DNA of 54,986 nucleotides from Candidatus Acetothermia bacterium JdFR-48 (GTDB taxonomy: Bacteria > Bipolaricaulota > Bipolaricaulia > Bipolaricaulales > Bipolaricaulaceae). The stretch is taken from assembly GCA_002011425.1 (NCBI GenBank), contig MTNJ01000049.1, positions 1 through 54,986 of the forward strand, in the 5' to 3' direction. How positions within the stretch are numbered: position 1 is the stretch's first letter; every line of letters starts with the position of its first letter. The translations under genes were made by a program, and so were the position numbers. Below are positions 33,653 through 41,987 of the stretch, in pieces. Under the pieces are notes generated by a model. It worked only from the letters and a program-made list of their open reading frames with translations. It was not told where the DNA came from and did no database searches.

Positions 33653-34903
33653 ATGACGGAAAAACTCAACCCATTTGCCATCGCACAGCGGCAGCTCGAC
33701 GAAGCAGCGAAGATCTTGAAGCTCGACCCCGGAACCCACGAGCTCCTGCGCTGGCCCATGCGGGAATTTCACGTGAGGATTCCCGTGCGGATGGACGATG
33801 GCACCGTGAAGGTCTTCGAGGGGTTCCGGGTGCAGTACAACAACGCCCGCGGGCCCACCAAGGGGGGCATCCGGTTCCATCCCGAGGAGACGTTCGACAC
33901 GGTGCGGGCCCTGGCCGCCTGGATGACGTGGAAGACGGCGGTAGTGGATCTGCCGCTGGGCGGCGGGAAGGGCGGCGTCGTCTGCAACCCGAAGGAAATG
34001 TCGGAGGGGGAGTTGGAACGGCTCTCCCGGGGGTACATCCGCGCCCTCGGCCACTACATTGGCCCGGAGATCGACGTCCCCGCTCCGGACGTCTACACCA
34101 ACCCCCAGGTGATGGCCTGGATGATGGACGAGTACGAGAAGATCGTGGGCTACAGCGCGCCAGGCATCATCACCGGAAAGCCCCTCCCCCTGGGAGGGTC
34201 CGCCGGCCGCGGCGATGCCACCGCCCGTGGCGGGATCTACACCGTACGTGAGGCCGCCAAGGTTCTGGGGATCGAGCTCCGGGGCGCCACGGCCGCCATC
34301 CAGGGCTACGGAAACGCCGGCCAGTTCGCCCACAAGCTCGCGGTGGAGGTCCTCGGGATGAAGGTGGTGGCGGTGTCTGACTCCCGGGGCGGGATCTACA
34401 ACCCCGATGGCCTCCCCTTCGAGGCGGTCCTCAAGTACAAACAGGAGACCGGCTCAGTGGTCGACTTCCCTGGGACGCAGTCCATCTCCAATGAGGAACT
34501 CCTGGAGCTCGATGTAGTGGTGCAATTCCCCGCAGCCCTGGAGAACGTGATCACCGAGGCGAACGCCGACCGGATCAAGGCCAGGATCGTGGCCGAACTC
34601 GCTAATGGACCCACCACCCCCGAGGCCGACGTCATCCTCCACCAGCGCGGCGTCTACGTCATCCCCGACTTCCTCTGCAACGCCGGCGGCGTCACCGTCT
34701 CCTACTTCGAACAGGTGCAGAACGCGTACAACTTCTACTGGACCGAGGAAGAGGTGCACAAGCTCCTCGACCAGAAGATGACCGCGGCCTTCCACGCCGT
34801 CCACGAGGCGACGGTGAAGCACAACGTCCACAACCGGCTCGGGGCTTACCTGGTGGCGGTGAGCCGCGTGGTGGAGGCAATGAAGCTCCGCGGCTGGGTG
34901 TAA
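33653..34903 (+). CDS. gdhA: Glutamate dehydrogenase (Glu/Leu/Phe/Val family)
   Basis: 416 residues from ATG 33653, preceded by AAAGGAGGGAGA. The active-site segment [49 protein letters not shown] and the nucleotide-binding [15 protein letters not shown] match hexameric GDH of the archaeal/Thermotoga type. It interconverts glutamate and 2-oxoglutarate plus ammonia. The aspartate after the nucleotide fold (VAVSDSRGG) does not settle NAD versus NADP preference. Followed by a strong terminator. Confidence 0.94.
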   Translation: MTEKLNPFAIAQRQLDEAAKILKLDPGTHELLRWPMREFHVRIPVRMDDGTVKVFEGFRVQYNNARGPTKGGIRFHPEETFDTVRALAAWMTWKTAVVDLPLGGGKGGVVCNPKEMSEGELERLSRGYIRALGHYIGPEIDVPAPDVYTNPQVMAWMMDEYEKIVGYSAPGIITGKPLPLGGSAGRGDATARGGIYTVREAAKVLGIELRGATAAIQGYGNAGQFAHKLAVEVLGMKVVAVSDSRGGIYNPDGLPFEAVLKYKQETGSVVDFPGTQSISNEELLELDVVVQFPAALENVITEANADRIKARIVAELANGPTTPEADVILHQRGVYVIPDFLCNAGGVTVSYFEQVQNAYNFYWTEEEVHKLLDQKMTAAFHAVHEATVKHNVHNRLGAYLVAVSRVVEAMKLRGWV

Positions 34904-34925
34904 TCCTTGCCTTCCCGGGGGGTGA

Positions 34926-34956
34926 AAAACGGGGCGCTTGGACGGCGCCCCGTTTT
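34926..34956. terminator. Bidirectional terminator
   Basis: AAAACGGGGCGC and GCGCCCCGTTTT form a 12-base-pair stem with a 7-base loop and T-runs on both strands, between the dehydrogenase and the convergent thiol-redox gene. Confidence 0.9.
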
Positions 34957-35000
34957 CTGTTTGTGGACGAAGAGCAATGGTTGTTCTCTTTCCGGAAGAA

Positions 35001-36167
35001 TCAAAGGTACCCCAGTTGAAGGGCGGTGATCATCCCCACGCCCAGAAGGAACATCACCAGGCCGGCAACGAAGTGGAGTTTCCCCAACCGCGCCGAGCGC
35101 CACCTCTCTGCCCGGGCGGTGGTGGTGAAGCCGAAGTGGATTCCCAGGGCGATGGCGAGGAGAGGCAAGATAAAGATTAGATTGTAGAAAAGAAGGTACA
35201 CGATCCCCTGTAGCCTCGTGCTCGTCTTCGAGATCAAGGCGAGGATCGCGATGTAGGGGCCCGAGGAGCAGGGGAGGAGGAAGAACGAGTCCAGGACGCC
35301 CACGGCGAAGGCCCCGGGGATTGTGACCGCCGAGCTCGTCAGCCTCTTCACGATGGGGCGCCACCGCTGCGGCACCTCGATGGTGAACCACTTCCCGTAG
35401 GCGAAGTAATCCTTCATGTTCCAGAGCCCGAGGAGGATCGCGAGGGCAGACACGGTCAGAATAAAGGGGCGCTGTACCCCGGCGGTCTGGATCGCGGTGA
35501 AAATACCCAGTCCCATGAGGAAGTACGAGATATAGATCGCCGCGATGAAAGAGAGCCCCACCCAGAGGACCTTCCCCCGCTTCCCGGCCACGAGGAGGGT
35601 GCCCAAAAGGAGGATCAGAACCGCGAAGGTGCAGGGGTTAACCGAGTCGGCCGCCGCAGCCAGGACCAACGCCGGGATGGTGAGCACTTCGGCCAACCCC
35701 TCTCCCTCCATCCCTGTTATGTGCGCGAGGGGGGAGGGAGCATTGGCCTCGATGGCCAGGCGTACGGCGTCCTCCAACACGATTTCCTCGGCCGGACCGG
35801 CAGCGGAAAAAGGCTCGGGTTCCATACCGTAGACCTTGAGGCCCCCGGCGAGCCCCCCTGTGGCGATGAGGGCGTAGTCCCCCACGAAGATCAGGGGGGT
35901 ATAAAGCTCTTCCAACTTGAGTTCTACCCCGTAAGCTTTAAGAAGTTTCGCTAGGATCTCTTGGGCCTCGGGGTCGTCCACCTCGAAATAGCGTACCTCG
36001 AGCTGCGGATAACGGGGGAGGAGCCCCCCTTCCAGGAAACCCTCGATCCGGGCACAGTGAGAGCAACCGTGGCGGCGGAAGAACACGAGCTCCGTCGCAA
36101 AAGAGACGAAGGTGAAAAGAAACGCCGAGGCGAGCAAAATGATGCCGAGCCGTCTTCCTTTCATCAT
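35001..36167 (-). CDS. Thioredoxin/glutaredoxin domain fused to a CcdA/DsbD-like membrane domain
   Basis: 388 residues. After a signal anchor comes a redox domain with a CxxC site (FFRRHGCSHCARIEGF, residues about 28-110). From about residue 165 there are six membrane segments with the paired cysteines of CcdA/DsbD proteins: SVNPCTFAVLILLLG and FFLLPCSSGPYIAI. The DsbD-like part carries electrons across the membrane by disulfide exchange, and the attached extracytoplasmic domain would receive or pass them on. Start at 36167 (GGGGGAAGA upstream) or ATG 36164. Upstream lies a DUF1573/rhodanese protein, hinting at a cysteine or sulfur redox module in the envelope. Confidence 0.85.
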   Translation of the reverse strand: MMKGRRLGIILLASAFLFTFVSFATELVFFRRHGCSHCARIEGFLEGGLLPRYPQLEVRYFEVDDPEAQEILAKLLKAYGVELKLEELYTPLIFVGDYALIATGGLAGGLKVYGMEPEPFSAAGPAEEIVLEDAVRLAIEANAPSPLAHITGMEGEGLAEVLTIPALVLAAAADSVNPCTFAVLILLLGTLLVAGKRGKVLWVGLSFIAAIYISYFLMGLGIFTAIQTAGVQRPFILTVSALAILLGLWNMKDYFAYGKWFTIEVPQRWRPIVKRLTSSAVTIPGAFAVGVLDSFFLLPCSSGPYIAILALISKTSTRLQGIVYLLFYNLIFILPLLAIALGIHFGFTTTARAERWRSARLGKLHFVAGLVMFLLGVGMITALQLGYL

Positions 36168-36283
36168 TCTTCCCCCAGATCCATTTTTGTCTTCGTATCT
36201 AGAACTCCCGATCTTCGTACTATAGATACTGGACCATGTAAGTCCCGCCGCTGGCCACCGTACTTTACCCCTCCGTTCTACAT

Positions 36284-36319
36284 AACAAAAGAGAGGGGGC
36301 GGAACACCAGCCCCCTCTC
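36284..36319 (-). terminator. Intrinsic terminator after the DUF1573/rhodanese gene
   Basis: On the minus strand GAGAGGGGGC pairs with GCCCCCTCTC (10 base pairs, 9-base loop) and is followed by TTTTGTT. Confidence 0.88.
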
Positions 36320-36338
36320 CTCGAGGAAATGTGGCACT

Positions 36339-37388
36339 TCACTCGGCTGAAATGAGGAGGAAGGGCCCGTAACGATTCTTCCACTGGGCGAGCCCTCCCA
36401 AGATGCAGGCTGCCTCGTACCCCTGAGATCGAATGTACTTTGCCACCGGGCAGGACCGTGACCCGTCGTCGTCTACACACCAGATGGTGAGCCTCACACC
36501 CTGGGGAAAGCTGCGGGGGAGGTGGTCCACGATCCATTCGGGTATCTCCCCGGGATCGAGGTTGATCGCGCCGACGAAATGTTCCGCGACGAACGCATCC
36601 GGGGGGCGCACGTCGATAATGAGGACATAACGGGAGAGGAGTTGTTGGGGATCTATGGAGTAGCTTCCGCCACGAGGTTCACCCTGGAAGGTGAAGGGCC
36701 CTTCCTCTCCGAACTCGATGAAGAGGTTACCGTAATTGCGTTGCCAAGCGACGAGGCCTCCGTTCAGGGCGCGGGCAAATCGGTACCCCATCTGAACGAG
36801 CATCGAGGCCGCCTGGGATGATGTCCCACCTGAGTCATCGTAGAGGTAAATCAAAACCTGGTTCGGGAATTTCTTGATCTCCTCCACGAGCTCGCTGGAG
36901 GGGATATTGATCGCGCCCAGGAGGTGGGCGTTGGCGAATTCCTCCGGAGAGCGGAGGTCCACGAGCAAGTAGAGGTTGTACTTGAGGTACCAGGCGGAGC
37001 GTTCGTGGGGCTCAGCCGGGCGCACGTAGCCCACGATGGCGAGGACCGTCACGGGGTTCTGGGGGTCATTGGTGTAAACGCGGATCTCCTTGCGTACGTG
37101 CCGCCCTCCGAAGCCGCTGGAATCGAAGGTGGCGACGAGCTTCAACGATTCTCCCGGTTGCAGCACTTCCTTGGACAGTGCTGCCACAGTACAGCCGCAG
37201 CTGGTATGGGGTTTGCGAGTAAATACTAGCGGGGCATCACCTTCATTCTTGATGACGAAGGCATGCTCCACGATCACGCCCTCCTTTATTTCCCCAAAAT
37301 CGTAGACGGGGTTGTCCACCACGATTTTCGGGCCACCGAGTGCGACCGTGGGAAATATCAAAAGAAACGCCAATGCGATGAATCTCAT
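36339..37388 (-). CDS. Secreted DUF1573 protein with two rhodanese-like domains
   Basis: 349 residues with a signal peptide (LALAFLLIF-like FIALAFLLIFPTVALGG). Residues about 20-115 form a DUF1573 Ig-like domain (VYDFGEIKEGVIVEHAFVIK, HTSCGCTVA). Two rhodanese-like domains follow, about 125-225 (LVDLRSPEEFANAHLLGAIN) and 245-340 (IIDVRPPDAFVAEHFVGAIN). The first has YDDSGGTSS where the catalytic Cys loop should be, so it appears inactive. The second has WCVDDDGSRS, with Cys shifted from the usual CxxxxR spacing. It may bind sulfur or act as a scaffold in the periplasm. AAGGAGAGGTGAGG precedes the ATG. Confidence 0.85.
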   Translation of the reverse strand: MRFIALAFLLIFPTVALGGPKIVVDNPVYDFGEIKEGVIVEHAFVIKNEGDAPLVFTRKPHTSCGCTVAALSKEVLQPGESLKLVATFDSSGFGGRHVRKEIRVYTNDPQNPVTVLAIVGYVRPAEPHERSAWYLKYNLYLLVDLRSPEEFANAHLLGAINIPSSELVEEIKKFPNQVLIYLYDDSGGTSSQAASMLVQMGYRFARALNGGLVAWQRNYGNLFIEFGEEGPFTFQGEPRGGSYSIDPQQLLSRYVLIIDVRPPDAFVAEHFVGAINLDPGEIPEWIVDHLPRSFPQGVRLTIWCVDDDGSRSCPVAKYIRSQGYEAACILGGLAQWKNRYGPFLLISAE

Positions 37389-37550
37389 TTACCTCACCTC
37401 TCCTTCCGCAGATCTTTTTCTTCATGGATTTTACAATCTCTCCTGGGCCGCGGTTTCGCTATCCCAGAGGAAAATGCGCTGGTCCCTTTGGACATAGAGG
37501 ATCTCTTTAGCCATCTCGCGGCCTCACAAAATCACCTTATCCAAGCTCGG

Positions 37551-38483
37551 TTACTTGCCTCCCGAGAGCCCGAGGTCGGCCAGATATGGATTGTAGAGGT
37601 AGATGAAGCTGAAAGGTGTGGGGAAAGTAGCGTGGTAAGCCAGGGCCACCGCGGGGTCCAAGAACCAGTCGCCCCGGGAAAGTTCATCTCCCGTGGCCTG
37701 GGGATAACCCCACGGGGAATTCGCCTTGTCCTCACCCCAGTTGTCCCCATCGAAGGCCGCGGGGAGGACCGTTCCCCGGTATTCGAAGAGCTGGTCAAAG
37801 AGTTTTCCGGGACCGATTTCGTCACGATGTTGCCACAAGGTATCGTGGATCGGGACCAGGATGTAGGAGGCCTCGTCGTCGATCCCCTCCGGGACCTCGG
37901 CCACTTCTCCCGGTCGATAAGTCACGATCCCCTTTTTTAGCTTTATCTTGTGGCCGTAGATCCCGTGGCCGTAGGTCTCCACGTACACCACGGGGCGTCC
38001 CTCCTCTAAGATGACCCGTCCTCGCACCCGCAAGTAACCGGGCTTCACCGTGTAATCGGCCACGTAGAGGTAGATACGGCTGTGGGCCAGGGTCTCCATG
38101 GCCTCCAGTTTCCCATCGGGACTACCGTCCTTGCGCACGACGAGTTGGATCGATTCCATGTCATTTTCGTGGCAGAGGGAGGGGAGACAGAAGGGCTCGT
38201 AATCACGGGGATGGAAGAGACTGTAGAAGATAAAGTAGTGGGTCTCCGTCTCAGCTACCGAGTAATAGACGTGCGCCGAGAGGTCCCCGGCTGGTTGGTT
38301 TTCCCAGTTGTTGTTCCCGATCCAGTCGCCATCGAAGTCCACCCGAGCAATGTAGTCCTGGTCGCTCGCCGTCCCCTGATAGATAACCGGAGCCCAATGG
38401 AGGGCGAGCCGGTAATAGTCGCCGCTCCAACCGAGGAGAGAAAAGCCGGACACAAAAGCTAAAAGCATTAATGTCTTATGCAC
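37551..38483 (-). CDS. Secreted protein of unknown function (VPS62/NPP1-like motifs)
   Basis: 310 residues from GTG 38483, four bases after AAAGGAGG. A signal peptide is present (LMLLAFVSGFSLLGWSG). Several motifs recall VPS62 or NPP1-like secreted proteins: HWAPVIYQ, HVYYSVAETETHYFIFY, and the metal-site-like CHENDMESIQLVV. Aromatic and Gly/Asn-rich segments suggest a beta-sandwich. I do not know a function. It is the last gene after pepF, whose stop overlaps its ribosome-binding site. Confidence 0.75.
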   Translation of the reverse strand: MHKTLMLLAFVSGFSLLGWSGDYYRLALHWAPVIYQGTASDQDYIARVDFDGDWIGNNNWENQPAGDLSAHVYYSVAETETHYFIFYSLFHPRDYEPFCLPSLCHENDMESIQLVVRKDGSPDGKLEAMETLAHSRIYLYVADYTVKPGYLRVRGRVILEEGRPVVYVETYGHGIYGHKIKLKKGIVTYRPGEVAEVPEGIDDEASYILVPIHDTLWQHRDEIGPGKLFDQLFEYRGTVLPAAFDGDNWGEDKANSPWGYPQATGDELSRGDWFLDPAVALAYHATFPTPFSFIYLYNPYLADLGLSGGK

Positions 38484-38494
38484 TTCGCCTCCTT

Positions 38495-40207
38495 TCACAC
38501 AGCGAGGTCGTCCCGCAGCACTGCGGCGGCCCGGGAGATGTTCCCCGTGCCGAGGCCGAATTCGAGCCCTGCGGCCTGGAAGAGTTCCGGCAAGGGCCGT
38601 GAACCGCCCAGCGATAGGGCCCTTTTATAGTGTGCAAGGGCGACCTCTTCGTCTCGTTGGCTTGTCTCCCAGAGGCCCAGGGCCCCCAGCTGGGCGATCC
38701 CATATTCGATGTAGTAAAAAGGGTAGAGGAAGATGTGGAGTTGCTTGTGCCACTCGACCCGCAATGCCTCCTCGTATCCCTCCCAATCCACAATCCCTCC
38801 GAAGCGGTTCCTGAGCGAAGTCCACGCCTCTTCCCGTTCCGCCCGGGTATGGTCCGGGTGGGTGTAGAGCCAGTGCTGAAAAGCATCCACGGTGGCGATC
38901 CAGCAGAGCAAGGTCACGATCCCCTCGAGATGTTGGCGCCTGGCCCGTTTGGCGTCCTCCACGGAGTAGAAAACTTCCCAATACGGGTGTGACAAAAGCT
39001 CCATGGACATCGAGGCCACCTCAGCGAACTCGAGGGGCGGCCGCCGCAGGAAGATCAAGGGCTCTTCCCGCGTGAGGAGCGTGTGGAAGGCGTGGCCGGC
39101 CTCGTGGAGCATGGTGCGGAGGTCCCGATGGCGCCCCACGGCGTTCATGAAGATGAACGGGAGGCGCCGCTCCGCCAGGGTTGCCTGATACCCGCCCGGG
39201 GCCTTCCCCTTTCTAGACTCGAGGTCCAAGAGGCCGTACCTGTCCAGCACGGAAAACTTCTCGCCGAGCCCAGGATCTAGCCGCCGGAAGATTTCCCCCA
39301 CGCCGACGACGAGCTCCGCGGCCTCGCGGAAGGGACGGAGCGAGGGCTTCCCGCTCGGATCCACGTCCAAGTCCCACGGCCGCAGCCGCCTCACCCTGAG
39401 TTCCCGTTTTCGCCGTTCCTGAAGGGCGATGAGCAGGGGTACCACGTGCTTTTCCACCGCGGCGTGGAAGACGCGACAGTCCTCGGGCGTGTAGTCGAAC
39501 CGCTCCCGTTTGCGAAAGACATAGTCGCGGTAGGTCTCGAAGCCTGCGTTCGTGGCGATTTTTTTGCGCAGAGCGAAGAGCTCGTCGAACAGCCCGTCGA
39601 GTTCGTCCTTGTCCCGAAACCTTCGCTCGACGATGAGTTCCCAGACCTGCTGCCGTAAGTCCCGATCCCCGTCCTCGAGGTACCGGGCCGCTTGCTGAAG
39701 GGTGAGCTCCTCACCGCGGAACTCCACTGTCATCGCCCCGGTGAGCCTTTGGTAGCGCTGGGAGAGCTTCATCTCTTCCACCTCGAGGGGTACGTTCTCT
39801 TCCCGGAAGAGTTCCACCGCGTTCCTGAAGGAGCGGACGAGGACGAAATAGCGCTCCCTCGGAAGCCTTTCCGGGGCCGGACTCTCCACGAACTTCCGCA
39901 TGAGTTCCTGGAGGGCCAGCTTCACGCGGGGCTCGATCTCGGTCACGAACTGAAGGTACCGTTCCTCGTGTTCTCTGTTTGCGGTGTCACAGGTCATTCG
40001 GATGTAGCGGATACTCCGCTCCTCCCAGATGGCGGAGAGGAGTTCCGAGAGATCGGCGAGCCACCGCGCGGCCCCCTCCCCATCCTCCAGGGTCCGGCCC
40101 TCGAGCTCCGTGAAGAAGGGTCTCAACTCCTCCCAAGAAGAGAACCCGAGGTCACACGGCAGGTAGCGCCGCGGGTACTCCCGTGGCAGTTTCTCGAGAT
40201 CTAACAC
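38495..40207 (-). CDS. pepF: M3 family oligoendopeptidase (PepF-like)
   Basis: 570 residues from GTG 40207, preceded by GGAGGGAAG; an open frame continues upstream but lacks a start signal and is unlike the family. The zinc site is LHEAGHAFHTLL with the third ligand likely in EFAEVASMSMELL. IFMNAVGRHRD and the C-terminal helical region match M3 oligopeptidases, which degrade short peptides in the cytoplasm. No signal peptide is seen. Confidence 0.9.
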   Translation of the reverse strand: MLDLEKLPREYPRRYLPCDLGFSSWEELRPFFTELEGRTLEDGEGAARWLADLSELLSAIWEERSIRYIRMTCDTANREHEERYLQFVTEIEPRVKLALQELMRKFVESPAPERLPRERYFVLVRSFRNAVELFREENVPLEVEEMKLSQRYQRLTGAMTVEFRGEELTLQQAARYLEDGDRDLRQQVWELIVERRFRDKDELDGLFDELFALRKKIATNAGFETYRDYVFRKRERFDYTPEDCRVFHAAVEKHVVPLLIALQERRKRELRVRRLRPWDLDVDPSGKPSLRPFREAAELVVGVGEIFRRLDPGLGEKFSVLDRYGLLDLESRKGKAPGGYQATLAERRLPFIFMNAVGRHRDLRTMLHEAGHAFHTLLTREEPLIFLRRPPLEFAEVASMSMELLSHPYWEVFYSVEDAKRARRQHLEGIVTLLCWIATVDAFQHWLYTHPDHTRAEREEAWTSLRNRFGGIVDWEGYEEALRVEWHKQLHIFLYPFYYIEYGIAQLGALGLWETSQRDEEVALAHYKRALSLGGSRPLPELFQAAGLEFGLGTGNISRAAAVLRDDLAV

Positions 40208-40336
40208 TTGCTTCCCTCCCTTCTGGCCGACTCTTTGAGAGATCCGTGTGCACACCCGGCGTTCGAGTTTAGCAAGAAAGGCCGGGCGAGACGTTTTTTG
40301 TCTATGGGCGGTAGAAGGGTTTAACATCGTTAGGAT

Positions 40337-40960
40337 ATGTTGATCTTTATCGCGGTACTGTTGGGCTTCGCCCTCGGGTCCATCCCCACGGCGTACCTCG
40401 TGGGACGGCTCCATGGGGTTGATATCAGAAAACACGGCTCGGGAAACGTGGGGATGACCAACGCCTGGCGAGTTCTCGGGTGGAAGGCCGCGGTGCCGGT
40501 GGGGATCGTGGACGTCCTCAAGGGGTACCTCGCCTCCGCGTGGGTGTCCAGGCTCGGAGCTGCGGGAGGATTCGACCCTATTTACGCCGGAATCCTGACG
40601 GGTGCAGCGGCGATCCTCGGCCACGTCTTCACCCCCTGGCTCAAGTTCCGCGGGGGGAAGGGGGTCGCCACCGGGGCCGGGATGCTCCTGGGTCTCATGC
40701 CGCTCCCCGTGGGGATCTGCGCGGGGGTATTCGCGACCGCTTTCTTCTCTACCTGGACGGTATCAGTGGGATCGCTTTCGGCGGCGGCGGCGCTACCTCT
40801 GAGCGTCTTCCTTTTGGATCGCTTCACTCGAGCCTCCTATGAGCCAGCCCTCCTCTGGCTATCGGTGGCCTTGGCCGCGTTCGTCTTCTGGACTCACCGG
40901 ACGAACATTCGCCGGCTCCTCCGTGGGGAAGAGCTCAGCTTCAAACGCAGGAAGGGGTAA
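40337..40960 (+). CDS. plsY: Acyl-phosphate glycerol-3-phosphate acyltransferase PlsY
   Basis: 207 residues, five membrane segments. Three PlsY signatures are present: GSIPTAYLVGRLHGVDIRKH with GSGNVGMTNAWRVLG, LGHVFTPWLKFRGGKGVATG, and a C-terminal FWTHRTNIRRLLRGEE. It acylates glycerol-3-phosphate with acyl-phosphate, the first step of membrane lipid synthesis. The Shine-Dalgarno (TTAGGAT) is weak. Confidence 0.94.
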   Translation: MLIFIAVLLGFALGSIPTAYLVGRLHGVDIRKHGSGNVGMTNAWRVLGWKAAVPVGIVDVLKGYLASAWVSRLGAAGGFDPIYAGILTGAAAILGHVFTPWLKFRGGKGVATGAGMLLGLMPLPVGICAGVFATAFFSTWTVSVGSLSAAAALPLSVFLLDRFTRASYEPALLWLSVALAAFVFWTHRTNIRRLLRGEELSFKRRKG

Positions 40961-40994
40961 CGCGGAAAGCAGGGTTGTCCCAGATCGAGAATCT

Positions 40995-41612
40995 TCAGAG
41001 GCCGAGGAAATCGTAGATTCCCTGGAGGATCCCCTTCGCCACCCGATCCCGGTACGAAGTATCGAGCAAGAGACGTCGCTCGGCCGGGTTGCTGAGGTAC
41101 CCCACTTCCACCAGGACCGCGGGGAGTTTCGTATGGCGCATGTACAACTTCTGGGAACGGACGCCACGGTCTCTGGCCCCGGTTTCGGCCACGAGGGCCC
41201 GCAACACGGATCCCGCAAGTTTCCAACTCGGGTCGTCCGGCTTACGGGTATTGTCCACCCAAACCTCGATCCCACGAACATAGGTGCTCGACGAGTAATT
41301 GACGTGCACTGAAAGGTAAAGCACCGCCCCCACTTCCTCGGCGAACTTCACCCGATCCTTCAGATCTACGTAGCGGTCGGTGGCACGGGTAAGGATCACC
41401 TCCACCGGCCCCTCGCCCGCGAGTTCGAAGATCCTCAGTACGATATCGAGGACGAGATCCTTCTCCTTCACGCCGGCCACCACGGCCCCGGGGTCCTCTC
41501 CTCCATGTCCGGCATCCACCACCACGACCAACGGGGGAAATTGCTGAGGGCCCACGGCGAGGAACGGAAACGAGAGGAACCAGACGAGGAGGAGAAACCA
41601 ACGGCGTTTCAT
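40995..41612 (-). CDS. N-acetylmuramoyl-L-alanine amidase (Amidase_3)
   Basis: 205 residues. Signal peptide FLLLVWFLSFPFLAVG is followed by the zinc-site motifs VVVDAGHGGEDPGA (His), VKEKDLVLDIVLRI (Glu), LYLSVHVNYS (His), then a C-terminal EVGYLSNPAERRLL with catalytic Glu. It cleaves the peptide from glycan strands of murein in the periplasm. ATG 41612 is preceded by TATAAC nine bases upstream and no Shine-Dalgarno, suggesting a leaderless message; a GTG one codon earlier is possible. Confidence 0.92.
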   Translation of the reverse strand: MKRRWFLLLVWFLSFPFLAVGPQQFPPLVVVVDAGHGGEDPGAVVAGVKEKDLVLDIVLRIFELAGEGPVEVILTRATDRYVDLKDRVKFAEEVGAVLYLSVHVNYSSSTYVRGIEVWVDNTRKPDDPSWKLAGSVLRALVAETGARDRGVRSQKLYMRHTKLPAVLVEVGYLSNPAERRLLLDTSYRDRVAKGILQGIYDFLGL

Positions 41613-41700
41613 CACGATGTGGTTATAGCCGGCCGGGCGCAGTGGAGCTATCCCTCCAGTCAGCCGCGAATGGGGCGGATGGGAATGGGGTTGAGGACTG

Positions 41701-41729
41701 TTGACCCCCCGGAGGGAGGTTGCTAAAAT
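41701..41729 (+). promoter_or_regulatory. Strong sigma-70 promoter of feoAB
   Basis: TTGACC (41701-41706), a 17-base spacer and TAAAAT (41724-41729). The ATG at 41742 is 12 bases after the -10 box with no Shine-Dalgarno, so the message would be nearly leaderless. Confidence 0.75.
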
Positions 41730-41741
41730 TCGAAAAGAAAA

Positions 41742-41987
41742 ATGTTTTTCAATTCTTTCGTGGACTTGGAAACTTTACCGCCGGGCCATAGGGCCCGCGT
41801 GGTTCGGATCGAGGGAGGACGGGGATTGGTCGCTCGCCTCACGCGATTGGGGGTCGTCCCCGGAGCCGAGGTGAAGGTGGTCTCCCGCGCCCCCGTGGGC
41901 GGGCCGGTGCTCGTAGAGGTAAACGGGGCACAGGTGGCCCTGGGCCGCGGCGTGGCCCGAAAGGTGGTGGTCGATCCCCGTGCTTAG
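41742..41987 (+). CDS. feoA: Ferrous iron transport protein A
   Basis: 81 residues with an SH3-like FeoA fold: LPPGHRARVVRIEGGRGLV, RLTRLGVVPGAEVKVVSRAP, GGPVLVEVNGAQVALGRGVA. FeoA binds FeoB and is needed for Fe(II) uptake. It overlaps feoB by eight bases. Confidence 0.92.
   Translation: MFFNSFVDLETLPPGHRARVVRIEGGRGLVARLTRLGVVPGAEVKVVSRAPVGGPVLVEVNGAQVALGRGVARKVVVDPRA

Noticed and set aside
40248..40300. CCCGGC...GCCGGG inverted repeat with a downstream T-run between pepF and plsY
   Set aside because: No gene on the plus strand ends there, and the 22-base loop is long for a terminator.
38495..40624. 709-residue form of the M3 peptidase
   Set aside because: The extra 139 residues are low-complexity read-through that covers the start of plsY on the other strand; GTG 40207 has a good ribosome-binding site.
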